Source of the DNA: Mitsuaria sp. PDC51
Lineage (GTDB): Bacteria > Pseudomonadota > Gammaproteobacteria > Burkholderiales > Burkholderiaceae_C
Length of the DNA stretch: 64,000 bases
Assembly (NCBI RefSeq): GCF_900113225.1
Contig: NZ_FOZE01000001.1
Span: 682,001-746,000 of the forward strand
Direction: 5' to 3'
Of the stretch, positions 9,770 through 20,089 are shown piece after piece. The translations under genes were made by a program, and so were the position numbers. The notes beneath the pieces were generated by a model. It saw only the letters and a list, made by a program, of their open reading frames with translations, did no database searches and was not told the origin of the DNA. Every line of letters begins with the position of its first letter. Positions within the stretch are counted from its first letter, which is position 1.

Positions 9770-11452
9770 TCAGACCCCCATCACCTGCACGCGATTGCGG
9801 CCGGCGTGCTTGGCCGCGTACAGCGCCTGGTCGGCGGTCTCCACCAGCATCGCCGCCTTCGCGGGCGGCTCCCCGGCCGCCAGGCCGATGGACACCGTGA
9901 CGCGCAGGTCCGGCGCGAGCTCGCCCCACGCGTGGTGGGCGATCGCGCCGCGCAGGCGCTCGCAGATACCCTGGCCGCGCTCGGCCGGGACGCCGACGAA
10001 GACCAGCATGAACTCCTCGCCGCCGACTCGCGCCAGCAGGTCGGCGCTGCGCAGCTGCCGCCGCAGCACCTGCGCCACCTTCTGCAGCGCCTGGTCGCCG
10101 ACGCCGTGCCCGAAGGCATCGTTGACCTGCTTGAAGTGGTCGATGTCCAGAAGCCCCAGCGCGATCGGCTTGTGCTCCTGTCGCGCCCGCTCGAGCAGCA
10201 GCGGCAGCGCGAACTCGGCGTGACGCCGGTTGTTGAGGCCGGTCAGCGCGTCTTCATGGGCCATGCGGCCGAGCTCCGCGGCCTCGCGTCGCAGGCGCTG
10301 CTGCTCCTGCTCGGCCAGCTCGGCCCGCTCGCGCTCGCGACGCGCGTCCTGCATCGCATGCTCGGCCCGCGCCTGGGCCTGCTCGAATTCCTGCCGGATC
10401 AGCATCGCCTCGGTCTGCAGCGCCATCGCGCTGCGGGCCGTCTGGCGCTCCAGCGACGACAGCAACTCGTGCGCCGCCAGCGCCCGCGCCGCATCGCCGC
10501 GCAGCTTGCAGGCCCGATAGATGGCCAGCGCGAGCTGCCGCCGCAGGCGCGTGGGCAATGACTGCGGCGCCTGTTGGCCGACCAGGTCCTGCAGCGTCGC
10601 CAGCGCCGGCAGCGCGTCGGTCGCGCCGGCGCCGTCGTCGCGCTTGAGCTGCAGCAGCGCCCGCTGCGCGCGTGCCTGCAGCACCATGCCGGCGTAGCCG
10701 TGCCGCTGCGCCAGCCGCTCGTATTCGTCGGCGATGAGCAGCGCGTCGTCGATCGCGCCGGTGCCCAGCTGCAGCTCGACCAGGTTGGACAGCGACACCA
10801 CGACCAGGAAGGGATTGCCTTCCTCCCGCACCAGGTCGGCGGCGCGCACCGCGTAGGGCTCGGCCTGGGCCAGCGCCTCGGCGGCCGAGCGCCGGTCCTC
10901 GTCACGGATCGCCTCCGCGTGCGCCTGCAGCCAGAAATGCGCCAGGTTGTTCAGGCAGGACAGCAGCAGTTCGCGCTCGCCGGCGGCCTGCTGCTGGGCG
11001 ATCTCCAGCGCCTGCAGCGTGTGCTGGCAGGCCTGCTCGACCTGATCCGTCACCGCGAAGGCCACCGCCAGCCGGTTCAGCGCCCAGGCTTCGCGCGTCG
11101 GATCCTGCGCGCGCCGCGCCGCGGCCAGGCCTTGCCAGCCGGCCTGCATCGCGTCCCGCCCCATCTGGAACTGCGCGTAGATGTAGCAGAGCTCGGTCAG
11201 CGCCTGCGCGGTCCATTCGTCCTGGTCGGGGCCGTCGATCAGCCGCACCAGCGCCACCGCCTCGCTGGCGCGCCGCAGCGCCGCCGGCAGGTCGCCCTGG
11301 CGAGGCAGGTTGTGGGCGATCAGGATCAGCGCCCGTGCGCGCTCCCGCACCGAATCGGCCGCCACCAGCGCCAGTTCCAGCGCGTCGGTCGCGTCGCGGT
11401 AGGCGCCGCGGCGGCTCAGGTGCAGGGCTCGGGCCAGTTCGCGCTGGAACAA
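9770..11452 (-). CDS. Diguanylate cyclase with N-terminal TPR-like sensor region
   Basis: 560 residues. The C-terminal GGDEF domain (about 390-555) has an active-site GGEEF at 477-481 and an RSAD inhibitory site five residues before it, so it is probably a functional, product-inhibited c-di-GMP synthase. The preceding 360 residues are alpha-helical repeats rich in Ala, Leu and Arg that look like tetratricopeptide repeats, followed by a coiled-coil linker (about 330-385). No membrane segment or signal peptide is evident, so it is likely cytoplasmic. The start is TTG at 11452: an AAGGAGGAG Shine-Dalgarno sequence (minus strand, about 11458-11467) sits at correct spacing and decides this start. 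Confidence 0.88.
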   Translation of the reverse strand: MFQRELARALHLSRRGAYRDATDALELALVAADSVRERARALILIAHNLPRQGDLPAALRRASEAVALVRLIDGPDQDEWTAQALTELCYIYAQFQMGRDAMQAGWQGLAAARRAQDPTREAWALNRLAVAFAVTDQVEQACQHTLQALEIAQQQAAGERELLLSCLNNLAHFWLQAHAEAIRDEDRRSAAEALAQAEPYAVRAADLVREEGNPFLVVVSLSNLVELQLGTGAIDDALLIADEYERLAQRHGYAGMVLQARAQRALLQLKRDDGAGATDALPALATLQDLVGQQAPQSLPTRLRRQLALAIYRACKLRGDAARALAAHELLSSLERQTARSAMALQTEAMLIRQEFEQAQARAEHAMQDARRERERAELAEQEQQRLRREAAELGRMAHEDALTGLNNRRHAEFALPLLLERARQEHKPIALGLLDIDHFKQVNDAFGHGVGDQALQKVAQVLRRQLRSADLLARVGGEEFMLVFVGVPAERGQGICERLRGAIAHHAWGELAPDLRVTVSIGLAAGEPPAKAAMLVETADQALYAAKHAGRNRVQVMGV

Positions 11453-11562
11453 GGCGACTCCTCCTTCGGCGATGCGGACGACCGGAAGACCTCAGCATTG
11501 GTCGGCGCACATCGCACGTCAATCGCGGCTGGCCCCAGTGGACGATGGATACAGTCGCGGGC

Positions 11563-12456
11563 ATGCCAAAAGTCTCGAAAGCGCCGGTCCCCGCCGCCGC
11601 GCCAACCCCGCCCGTCGCTGCCTCCGCATCGATGGTTGCGGTACCGGCCGCGCGCGTGCTGGTCGGCGTGGACTTCAGCAGCGCGCCGACGGCCCGCAAG
11701 CCGATCCGGCTGGCCTTCGGCCAGCGGCGCGGCGCGGTCGTGAAGCTGGAGCGGCAGGAGGCGCTCCCGTCGCTGGACGCCTTCGCGGCCTGGCTGGCGG
11801 CGCCGGGGTCGTGGCTGGGCGGCTTCGACCTGCCTTTCGGCCTGCCGCGCGAGTTGGTCGAGACGCTGGGCTGGCCCACCGAGTGGGCCCCGCTGATCGC
11901 GCACTACGCGAGCCTGTCGCGCGCGGAGATCCGCGACACCTTCGCCGCCTTCTGCGATGCCCGTCCGGCGGGCCGCAAGTTCGCGCACCGCGCCTGCGAC
12001 GCGCCGGCCGGCTCGTCCCCGAGCATGAAGTGGGTGAATCCGCCGGTGGCCTACATGCTGCACGCGGGCGTGCCCCGGCTGGTGGCCGCGGGCGTGCATC
12101 TGCCGGGGCTGCATGCGGGCGACCCGTCGCGCGTGGCGCTGGAGGCGTATCCCGGGCTGCTCGCGCGCGAGCTGATCGGCCAGCGCAGCTACAAGAGCGA
12201 CGACCGCGCCAAGCACACGCCCGAGCGCCTGATCGCGCGCAAGGACCTGATCGAGGCGCTGGAGCAGGGCCGCACGCGGCTGGGCCTGCGGCTCAAGCTC
12301 AGCCACGCGCAGCGCGACGAGCTCGCCGATGACGGCAGCGGCGACAAGCTCGACGCGGTGCTGTGCCTGATGCAGGCGGCCTGGGCCGATGCGCGGGCGG
12401 GCTACGGCCAGCCCGCCGGCATGGACCCGCTCGAAGGCTGGATCGTCTGTGCTTGA
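11563..12456 (+). CDS. DUF429 family protein
   Basis: 297 residues. It matches the DUF429 family, which has an RNase H-like fold and is predicted, not shown, to be a nuclease. Visible features are VLVGVDFSSAPTARKPIRL with the first acidic residue, GGFDLPFGLPREL, LEAYPGLLAREL and a late DDGSGDKLDAVLC acidic motif. The first 30 residues are Ala/Pro-rich and unconserved. The start is uncertain: ATG 11545 is also in frame, but a GATACA -10-like element at 11548-11553 lies about 10 bases before ATG 11563 and would fit a leaderless mRNA. It is divergent from the diguanylate cyclase gene; a functional link is not evident. Confidence 0.75.
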   Translation: MPKVSKAPVPAAAPTPPVAASASMVAVPAARVLVGVDFSSAPTARKPIRLAFGQRRGAVVKLERQEALPSLDAFAAWLAAPGSWLGGFDLPFGLPRELVETLGWPTEWAPLIAHYASLSRAEIRDTFAAFCDARPAGRKFAHRACDAPAGSSPSMKWVNPPVAYMLHAGVPRLVAAGVHLPGLHAGDPSRVALEAYPGLLARELIGQRSYKSDDRAKHTPERLIARKDLIEALEQGRTRLGLRLKLSHAQRDELADDGSGDKLDAVLCLMQAAWADARAGYGQPAGMDPLEGWIVCA

Positions 12457-12512
12457 ATCGGGATCGCCCGGCGAGGCGCCCGGCTCCCCCACGCGATGAC
12501 AAGGAAGATCCC

Positions 12513-13466
12513 ATGACGCCAGTCGATGTTCCCGAGGCGCAAGCGCCGCTGCAAACACCGCCGCAGGTGCCGTTGCAGGTCGCCGTGATGGGCGCCGGCG
12601 CGGTGGGCTGCTTTTTCGGCGGCATGCTGGCGCGCGCCGGCCATGACGTGACGCTGATCGGGCGTCCGGCCCACGTGGCGGCGGTCCGCGATCACGGCTT
12701 GCGCATGGAGACGCGGATGTTCGACGAGCAGGTCCGCCTGCGCGCCGATACCGAGCCCGCCGCCGCCCGCGGCGCGCAGCTGGTGCTGTTCTGCGTGAAG
12801 TCGACCGACACGGTGTCGGCGGCGCAGGCGCTGGCGCCGCATCTCGGCGCGGACACGCTGCTGCTGTCGATGCAGAACGGCGTCGACAACGCCGAGCGGC
12901 TGCGCGAAACCGTGCCGCAGCCGGTATCCGCGGCGGTGGTGTACGTCGCGACGGAGATGGCCGGGCCCGGCCATGTGAAGCACCACGGCCGCGGTGAGCT
13001 GGTGATCGAGCCCGCACCCGGTGCCGAGCGCGCCGCGCAGGCGCTGGTGGCGGCCGGCGTGCCGGTCGACGTCTCGGACAACGTGCGCGGCGCGCTGTGG
13101 TCCAAGCTGCTGATCAACTGCGCCTACAACGCGCTGTCCGCGCTGACGCAGCAGCCTTACGGCGAGCTGGTGAAGGGGGAGGGTGTCTGGACGGTGATGG
13201 ACCAGCTCGTCGACGAGGGCCTGGCGGTGGCGGCGGCCGACGGCGTCACCCTGCTGGGGGACGTCCGTCAGGCGGTGCGCAAGATCGCGGAGACGATGCC
13301 GGGCCAGTTCTCCTCGACCGCCCAGGACCTGGCCCGCGGCAAGCCGACCGAGATCGATCACCTGAACGGATTCCTGGTCCGGCGCGGGGAGGCCCTGGGC
13401 GTGCCCACGCCGGCCAACCGCGTGCTGCACACGCTGGTCCATCTGGCGGAGCTCAGCCGCGCCTGA
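12513..13466 (+). CDS. panE: 2-dehydropantoate 2-reductase (ketopantoate reductase)
   Basis: 317 residues, with an AAGGAAGA ribosome-binding site before the ATG at 12513. The N-terminal NADPH-binding motif is VAVMGAGAVGCFFGG after an unconserved Gln/Pro-rich extension of about 22 residues. The C-terminal helical domain carries WSKLLINCAYNALSALT with the catalytic-type Lys. Members reduce 2-dehydropantoate to pantoate in coenzyme A synthesis, but the family also contains paralogues of unknown substrate, and no other pan gene is nearby. A hairpin follows at 13513-13535. Confidence 0.85.
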   Translation: MTPVDVPEAQAPLQTPPQVPLQVAVMGAGAVGCFFGGMLARAGHDVTLIGRPAHVAAVRDHGLRMETRMFDEQVRLRADTEPAAARGAQLVLFCVKSTDTVSAAQALAPHLGADTLLLSMQNGVDNAERLRETVPQPVSAAVVYVATEMAGPGHVKHHGRGELVIEPAPGAERAAQALVAAGVPVDVSDNVRGALWSKLLINCAYNALSALTQQPYGELVKGEGVWTVMDQLVDEGLAVAAADGVTLLGDVRQAVRKIAETMPGQFSSTAQDLARGKPTEIDHLNGFLVRRGEALGVPTPANRVLHTLVHLAELSRA

Positions 13467-13512
13467 CTGGCGGCCGACCCCAGGCCGCGGTGGAAGCCGT
13501 CCCCAACGTGAA

Positions 13513-13535
13513 GAAGCCGGGACGAGCCCGGCTTC
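13513..13535. terminator. Bidirectional hairpin between panE and arginase gene
   Basis: GAAGCCGGG pairs perfectly with CCCGGCTTC around a 5-base loop. It lies between the convergent panE and arginase genes and can serve both strands. No T-tract follows. Confidence 0.6.
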
Positions 13536-13590
13536 GTGACGGTGGCCGGCGCGAGGCCTGGCCCTCAAGGGACGGTGCCCGGGGCGCGCT

Positions 13591-14511
13591 TCACTTGCGC
13601 ATCAGCGTCGACTTGCCGAACAGTGACTCGACCAGGTCCACCGCCACCAGCGCGGTCTTGTTGCGCACGTCCAGCGCCGGGTTGAGCTCCATGATGTCCA
13701 GCGACGCCAGCCGGCCGGTGTCCGCGATCATCTCCATGCAGAGCTGGGCCTCGCGGTAGGTCGGTCCCCCCGGGATGGTGGTGCCGACGCCGGGCGCGAC
13801 GTCCGGGTCCAGGAAGTCCACGTCGAAGCTGACATGCAGGTGGGTGTTGGCGTCCATCGTGGCCAGCGCCAGCTCCATCGTGTGGCGCATGCCCATCTCG
13901 TCGATGTAGCGCATGTCGAAGACTTCCAGGCCGACCTCGTGGACGAAGCGTTTCTCGCCGGGGTCGACGCTGCGGATGCCGATCTGACGGATCCACTTCG
14001 GATCGATCGCGGGGACCTTGCCGCCGATCTGGATCAGCTCCTGCGGGCCGTAGCCGCACAGGCAGGCGACCGGCATGCCGTGGATGTTGCCGCTGGGCGT
14101 GAGCTGGCTGGTGTTGAAGTCGGCATGGGCGTCCAGCCACAGCACGCGCAGCTTCTTGCCGGTGTCGCGGCAGTGGTGCGCCACCGCCGCGATCGAGCCC
14201 AGCCCCAGGCAGTGGTCGCCGCCGAGCAGGATGGGCATGCGGCCGGCGCCCAGTTCGGCGTAGACCGCGTCGTGCACCGCCTGGTTCCAGGCGGTGACCT
14301 CGTCCAGGTGTCGGTAGCCGGCGGTCGGCGGCTGCCAGGGGTTGGACGGGCCGGTGAGGTTGCCGCAGTCCTTGACCTCGACGCCATGTGCCCGCAGCGC
14401 CTCGGCCAGGCCGGCCACCCGCAGGGCCTCCGGCCCCATGCTGGCGCCTCGGGCGCCGGCCCCCACGTCGGTGGGGGCGCCGATCAGGCTCACGTGTCGT
14501 GCTGCGGTCAT
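13591..14511 (-). CDS. rocF: Arginase
   Basis: 306 residues of the ureohydrolase family. Manganese ligands lie in GGDHCLGLGS (H100), WLDAHADFN (D127, H129, D131) and SFDVDFLDPDVAPG. The segment TPSGNIHGMPVA is characteristic of arginases rather than agmatinases or formimidoylglutamases. It hydrolyses arginine to ornithine and urea. An AGAGAGG ribosome-binding site precedes the ATG at 14511. It follows the LOG-family gene on the same strand with a gap of about 40 bp and may be co-transcribed. Agmatinase activity cannot be fully excluded from sequence. Confidence 0.88.
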   Translation of the reverse strand: MTAARHVSLIGAPTDVGAGARGASMGPEALRVAGLAEALRAHGVEVKDCGNLTGPSNPWQPPTAGYRHLDEVTAWNQAVHDAVYAELGAGRMPILLGGDHCLGLGSIAAVAHHCRDTGKKLRVLWLDAHADFNTSQLTPSGNIHGMPVACLCGYGPQELIQIGGKVPAIDPKWIRQIGIRSVDPGEKRFVHEVGLEVFDMRYIDEMGMRHTMELALATMDANTHLHVSFDVDFLDPDVAPGVGTTIPGGPTYREAQLCMEMIADTGRLASLDIMELNPALDVRNKTALVAVDLVESLFGKSTLMRK

Positions 14512-14553
14512 GGTCCAACCTCTCTTGCTTTGGGATGCCCCCGGAAGGGCGGA

Positions 14554-15462
14554 TCAGGTGCCGTCGCCCCCGCTGCCGTTGCCGTTCGCGGGCGAGCCGA
14601 TGTCGTATTCCTTCATCAGCAGCGCCCAGGCCTCGTCGGCGGTCTCGACGTAGTGGAAGAGCTGCTCGTCGCCCGGGCTGATCATGCCGGTGTCGATCAG
14701 CAGCTCGAAGTCGATCAGGCGCGACCAGAAGTCGCGTCCGAACAGCAAGATGGGGCGACGGCGGCACTTGCCGGTCTGGATCAGCGTCAGCGTCTCGAAG
14801 AGCTCGTCCAGCGTGCCGTAGCCGCCAGGGAAGGCCGCCAGCGCCACCGACCGGATCAGGAAGTGCATCTTGCGCAGCCCGAAGTAGTGGAAGCGGAAGC
14901 AGAGCTCCGGCGTGATGTACTGGTTGGGCCGCTGCTCGTGCGGCAGCACGATGTTCAGGCCGATGCTGCGGCCGCCGGCCTCGTGCGCGCCGCGGTTGCC
15001 GGCTTCCATGATGCCGGGACCGCCACCGGTGACGACGTACAGCGGATGCGCGAAGTCCTTGGTGTGCTCGGTGATCAGGCGCGCGAACCTGCGCGCTTCC
15101 TCGTAGTAGCCGCTCATCACCAGACGGCGCTCGGCGCGTTGCAGCGCGGCCTCGTCCTTGGCGGCGCGCGCGGCCTCGACCGCCGCCTGCGCGGACTCGC
15201 GGTCGGCGATGCGCGCGCTGCCGAAGATCACCACCGTCGACTGGATGTCCAGCTCCTGCTGGATCAGCTCCGGTTTCAGCAGCTCGAGCTGCATGCGCAC
15301 CGGGCGCAGCTCGGGGCGGAGCAGGAAATCGGTGTCGGTGAACGCCAGCTGGTAGGCGCTGGGGGGATTGGCGTCGAACGCGGCGTCGAAGGCCGCTTGT
15401 TGCGCGGCCTCCTCCTGCGCGGAGGGGAAGTTGCGGGCGGTGAGTTTGTCGCTTCTGATCAT
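14554..15462 (-). CDS. LOG-family (TIGR00730-like) phosphoribohydrolase
   Basis: 302 residues. The LOG signatures are present: VVIFGSARI, VTGGGPGIMEAGNRGA and PGGYGTLDELFE, the PGGxGTxxE motif that binds nucleoside monophosphate. Proteins with this motif cleave the N-glycosidic bond of (cytokinin riboside) nucleotides and were long mislabelled lysine decarboxylases. This one belongs to the longer bacterial class with an extra N-terminal region of about 100 residues. The C-terminus is Gly/Asn-rich. It sits upstream of the arginase gene on the same strand; the substrate in this organism is unknown. Confidence 0.85.
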   Translation of the reverse strand: MIRSDKLTARNFPSAQEEAAQQAAFDAAFDANPPSAYQLAFTDTDFLLRPELRPVRMQLELLKPELIQQELDIQSTVVIFGSARIADRESAQAAVEAARAAKDEAALQRAERRLVMSGYYEEARRFARLITEHTKDFAHPLYVVTGGGPGIMEAGNRGAHEAGGRSIGLNIVLPHEQRPNQYITPELCFRFHYFGLRKMHFLIRSVALAAFPGGYGTLDELFETLTLIQTGKCRRRPILLFGRDFWSRLIDFELLIDTGMISPGDEQLFHYVETADEAWALLMKEYDIGSPANGNGSGGDGT

Positions 15463-15558
15463 GATTCGATGGCCCGGGAGCTTACGGGCGTTGCCACTTA
15501 ATTTCTGTTCGTCTCGCGCGGCGACGCAGCGGCGTGGACGACGGTTTGTTGCGCGCGC

Positions 15559-16308
15559 TCAGCGGTCGCCGCAGCACGGGCAGCGCGGGTCGCGCGCGAC
15601 CTGCAGGTCGGTCCATTCCATCCGCCGCGCATCCAGCATCAGCAGCCGGCCCGGCAGCGCCGAGCCCATGCCGGTGAGCAGCTTCAGCGCCTCGGCCGCC
15701 TGCATGCTGCCGACGATGCCCACCAGCGGCGCGAACACGCCCATCACCGCGCAGCGCTGCTCTTCCGGCGGCTGGTCCGCCGGGAACAGGCAGGCGTAGC
15801 AGGGGAAGCGCCGTTCGCGGCTGTCGTAGACGCTCAGCTGCGCGTCGAAGCCCAGCGCCGCGCCCGACACCAGCGGCTTGCCGTGCTTGACGCAGGCCGC
15901 GTTGACGAGGTGGCGGGTGGGGAAGTTGTCGGTGCAGTCCAGCACCACGTCGGCCTGCGGCACGAGCGTGTCCAGCAGCGCGGCGTCGGCGCGCTCGGTG
16001 ATCGCGCGCACGCGCGGTTCGGGATTGATGGCGGCGATGCCGGCGGCGGCCGATTCGGCCTTGGGCTGGTCCACCCGCGCCAGGCTGTGCGCGATCTGGC
16101 GCTGCAGGTTGGTCACGTCGACGCGGTCATGGTCGACCAGCGTGATGCGCCCGACGCCCGCCGTGCCCAGGAACAGCGCCGCCGGCGAGCCCAGGCCGCC
16201 GGCGCCGATCACCAGCGCATGCGCGTCCAGCAGGTGCTGCTGGCCCTCGACGCCGATGTCGTCCAGCAGGATGTGGCGCGAGTAGCGCAGCAGTTGGTCG
16301 TCATCCAT
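15559..16308 (-). CDS. moeB: MoeB/ThiF-family adenylyltransferase
   Basis: 249 residues. It has the E1-like nucleotide-binding motif VIGAGGLGSPAALFLG, the conserved LVDHDRVDVTNLQRQ, VLDCTDNFPTR and the zinc-binding Cys pairs CYAC and CPCC. Members adenylate the C-terminal glycine of a ubiquitin-like sulphur carrier (MoaD or ThiS) so that sulphur can be added for molybdopterin or thiamine synthesis. Its ATG at 16308 is only 3 bases after the stop of the HtrA protease gene, so the two are probably co-transcribed. Molybdopterin supply would also serve NapA and xanthine dehydrogenase in this organism. Confidence 0.9.
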   Translation of the reverse strand: MDDDQLLRYSRHILLDDIGVEGQQHLLDAHALVIGAGGLGSPAALFLGTAGVGRITLVDHDRVDVTNLQRQIAHSLARVDQPKAESAAAGIAAINPEPRVRAITERADAALLDTLVPQADVVLDCTDNFPTRHLVNAACVKHGKPLVSGAALGFDAQLSVYDSRERRFPCYACLFPADQPPEEQRCAVMGVFAPLVGIVGSMQAAEALKLLTGMGSALPGRLLMLDARRMEWTDLQVARDPRCPCCGDR

Positions 16309-16311
16309 GGT

Positions 16312-17488
<1,177 letters not shown>

Positions 17489-17490
<2 letters not shown>

Positions 17491-18241
17491 GGCACATCGC
17501 ACGGAGCTGGAGCGGCTGCTCGCCGCCACGCTGGAGCCCACGCGGTTCAAGGATTATGGGCCGAACGGTCTGCAGGTCGAGGGCCGCGACCAGATCCGGC
17601 AACTGGTGTGCGGGGTCACCGCCAGCCTCGCGCTGATCGACGCCGCCATCGAGGCCGGCGCCGATGCGATCCTGGTCCACCACGGCCTGTTCTGGCGCGG
17701 CCAGGACGGCCGCGTCACCGGCTGGATGAAGCAGCGACTGGCCCGGCTGCTGACGCATGAGATCAACCTGTTCGCCTACCACCTGCCGCTGGATGCGCAT
17801 CCGGAACTCGGCAACAACGCGCAACTGGCGAAACACCTGGGCTGGGCCGCCGACGGCCGTTTCGGCGAGCAGGACCTGGGCTGCGTCGGCGCTTTGCCGG
17901 CGGCGCTGGACACGCTCGATGCGCTGACCGCCCACGTCGGCGAGCGGCTGGGCCGCGCCACCGTGCAGGCGGCCGGCGACGGTCGCGCGCTGCGGCGCGT
18001 GGCCTGGTGCACCGGCGGCGCGCAAGGCTACTTCGAGGCCGCCATCGCCGCCGGCGCCGATGTCTTCATCACCGGCGAGATCTCCGAGCCGCAGGCCCAT
18101 TACGCCGCCGAGACCGGCGTGGCCTTCATCGCGGCCGGCCACCATGCGACCGAGCGCTACGGCGTGCAGGCCCTGGGGCGGCAGGTGTCGGAGCAGCTCG
18201 GCCTGCACTACCGCTTCATCGACATCCCCAATCCCGCATGA
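17489..18241 (+). CDS. Nif3-like dinuclear metal centre protein
   Basis: 250 residues of the Nif3/DUF34 family, a hexameric protein with two metal ions, sometimes labelled GTP cyclohydrolase I type 2 homologue; its function is unsettled. Features are FKDYGPNGLQVEGR near the N-terminus, AILVHHGLFWRG and YHLPLDAHPELGNN with metal-binding His residues, and ITGEISE plus AAGHHATERYG near the C-terminus. An AGAGAG ribosome-binding site lies at 17475-17480, inside the divergent protease gene. Its TGA overlaps the pdxA ATG (ATGA at 18238-18241), so the two are translationally coupled. Confidence 0.88.
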
Positions 18242-19275
18242 ACCGGCCGTCCACTTCGCCCGCGAGCCCGCGCCCGCTGCTGCTGACGATGGGCGACGCC
18301 TGCGGCATCGGGCCCGAGATCGCCGTCGCCGCCTGGGCCCGCGACCGCGGCGCGGACCTGCGCCTGGTGGGTGACGTCGCGGTCTTCCGGCGCGCCGTCG
18401 GCATCCTGGGCCTGGACCTGCCGGTGGCGGTGCTCGAGCGGGCCGACGATCTCGCGCCGCCCGATTGCCTGCCGGTCTGGCAGCCGCCGGGCCTGCCCGC
18501 GGACCTGGTCGACCAGCCGCTGGGCCGCGTCAGCGCGGCGGCGGGCGCGGCGGCGGCGCGCTGCATCGTCGCGGCGGTGCATGAGCAGCAGGCCGGCCGC
18601 TCGCGCGCGCTGGTCACGGCGCCCATCCACAAGGAAGCGCTGCATGCCGGCGGCATCGACCATCCCGGCCACACCGAGCTGCTGCAGGCGCTCTGCGCCG
18701 ACGCGCAAGGGCAACTGCCGCCGGTGCGCATGATGCTGGCCAACGAGGAACTGCGGGTGGTGCTGGTGACCATCCATGTGGCCCTGCGCCAGGCGGTCGA
18801 CCAGATCACGACGGGGCGGGTGCTGCAGACCCTGCGCATCACCGACGTCGCGCTGCGCCGCGCTGGCCTGGACGCGCCGCGCATCGCCGTGGCGGGCCTG
18901 AATCCGCACGCCGGCGAGGGCGGCCTGTTCGGCACCGAGGAGATCGAGCACATCGCGCCGGCGATCGCGCAGGCGCGGACGCTGGGCATCGATGCCCACG
19001 GACCGTTCGCGCCGGACACGGTGTTCATGCGCGCGCGCCATGCGCCGCCGCGGCACGTCGGCGAGTTCGATGCGGTCGTGGCGATGACCCACGACCAGGG
19101 GCTGATTCCGGTGAAGTACCTGGGCGTGGAGGAGGGCGTCAACGTGACCCTGGGCCTGCCGCTGGTGCGGACCAGCCCGGATCACGGCACCGCCTTCGAC
19201 ATCGCCGGCACCGGCCGCGCGGACCCGTCGAGCATGGCCGCGGCGATCCGTATGGCGCGTGCGATGTCGGCCTGA
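18238..19275 (+). CDS. pdxA: 4-hydroxythreonine-4-phosphate dehydrogenase PdxA
   Basis: 345 residues. PdxA oxidises 4-phosphooxy-L-threonine with NAD, giving the aminoacetone phosphate used in pyridoxal phosphate synthesis. Motifs are TMGDACGIGPEIAV, TAPIHKEAL, GHTELLQ with a metal-binding His, LNPHAGEGG and MTHDQGLIPVKY. Length and domain order are normal for the family. The start overlaps the stop of the upstream nif3-like gene. A strong hairpin at 19293-19330 ends the pair. Confidence 0.94.
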   Translation: MNRPSTSPASPRPLLLTMGDACGIGPEIAVAAWARDRGADLRLVGDVAVFRRAVGILGLDLPVAVLERADDLAPPDCLPVWQPPGLPADLVDQPLGRVSAAAGAAAARCIVAAVHEQQAGRSRALVTAPIHKEALHAGGIDHPGHTELLQALCADAQGQLPPVRMMLANEELRVVLVTIHVALRQAVDQITTGRVLQTLRITDVALRRAGLDAPRIAVAGLNPHAGEGGLFGTEEIEHIAPAIAQARTLGIDAHGPFAPDTVFMRARHAPPRHVGEFDAVVAMTHDQGLIPVKYLGVEEGVNVTLGLPLVRTSPDHGTAFDIAGTGRADPSSMAAAIRMARAMSA

Positions 19276-19292
19276 GCGGCGTCCTCGTCGCT

Positions 19293-19330
19293 CCGTGGTC
19301 CGCTCCCCCTCAGGAGGGAGCGGGCCACGG
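19293..19330 (+). terminator. Long hairpin after pdxA
   Basis: CCGTGGTCCGCTCCC pairs with GGGAGCGGGCCACGG over 15 positions, with one G-T pair and an 8-base loop. It starts 17 bases after the pdxA stop. There is no T-run, but the stem is very stable. Confidence 0.6.
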
Positions 19331-19389
19331 TGGAACTGCCTTCGGGCCGCGCCCATAATCCCCGCCATCCAAATCGACAGGGGAGCCAG

Positions 19390-20046
19390 ATGGAGATCGG
19401 GAAGACGAGGCGACCGCAGTGGCTGGTCGCGCTGGCGCTGGCCGGCGTGATGCAGTTCGGCGCGCTGGGCACGGCGGCGGCGCAGGAGGTCAATCAGGCG
19501 CTGAACGTCTGGTTCGACGTGCTGTTCGACGAGAACGGCCAGGTCAAGGAGATCACGCCGGTCGACGAGGCGTCGCAGTCGCCGGGCTTCTGGAAGCAGA
19601 TGACGGCCCGGCTGCAGAAGGCCAAGATCCCGCCGCGCCAGGAGGAGGGCCGCAACGCCACCTTCCGCACCGGCGTCGTGCTCTATCTGGCCGTGGACAA
19701 GGAGAAGTCGACGGTCGGCATCCGTTCGATGCAGCTGATGCCCATCCCCACCAAGCTCTACCACGCCGCCTACCCGGACGACGCGGCGGCGCTGGCGGGC
19801 TGGGAAGGCGAGATCCGGATGGTGTGCCGCGTCGGTGTCGACGGGACCTGCGTGGAGTCGACGGTCGAGATGCCCGCGGGCATGCCCCAGTCGCTGAAGC
19901 GATATGGCCGGACCTCGATGGCGCAGTGGCGCTTCAAGCCTCAGGAAGTGAACGGCAAGCCGGTCGAGGGCGAGTATGTGGTGCCGTTGAGATTCCGGAC
20001 CGAGGACAACATGCCGGTCGATTTCCGCGACCCGCGCAAGCTGTGA
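19390..20046 (+). CDS. Secreted TonB-C-like protein of unknown function
   Basis: 218 residues. An N-terminal signal peptide (hydrophobic 12-34, likely cleavage after GTAAAQ near residue 32) should export it. The C-terminal 70 residues (CRVGVDGTCVESTVEMPAG, then TSMAQWRFKPQEVNGKPVEG) resemble the TonB C-terminal domain. It lacks the long Pro-rich spacer and uncleaved anchor of a true TonB, so it is not expected to energise receptors by itself. ATG 19390 follows GGGGAG; a CATAAT-like -10 is seen near 19351. Its neighbours give no functional hint. Confidence 0.7.
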   Translation: MEIGKTRRPQWLVALALAGVMQFGALGTAAAQEVNQALNVWFDVLFDENGQVKEITPVDEASQSPGFWKQMTARLQKAKIPPRQEEGRNATFRTGVVLYLAVDKEKSTVGIRSMQLMPIPTKLYHAAYPDDAAALAGWEGEIRMVCRVGVDGTCVESTVEMPAGMPQSLKRYGRTSMAQWRFKPQEVNGKPVEGEYVVPLRFRTEDNMPVDFRDPRKL

Positions 20047-20089
20047 GCTGAGGGACCGGCGCGGGCCGACCCGCGGTCGGTCCGGCGCC

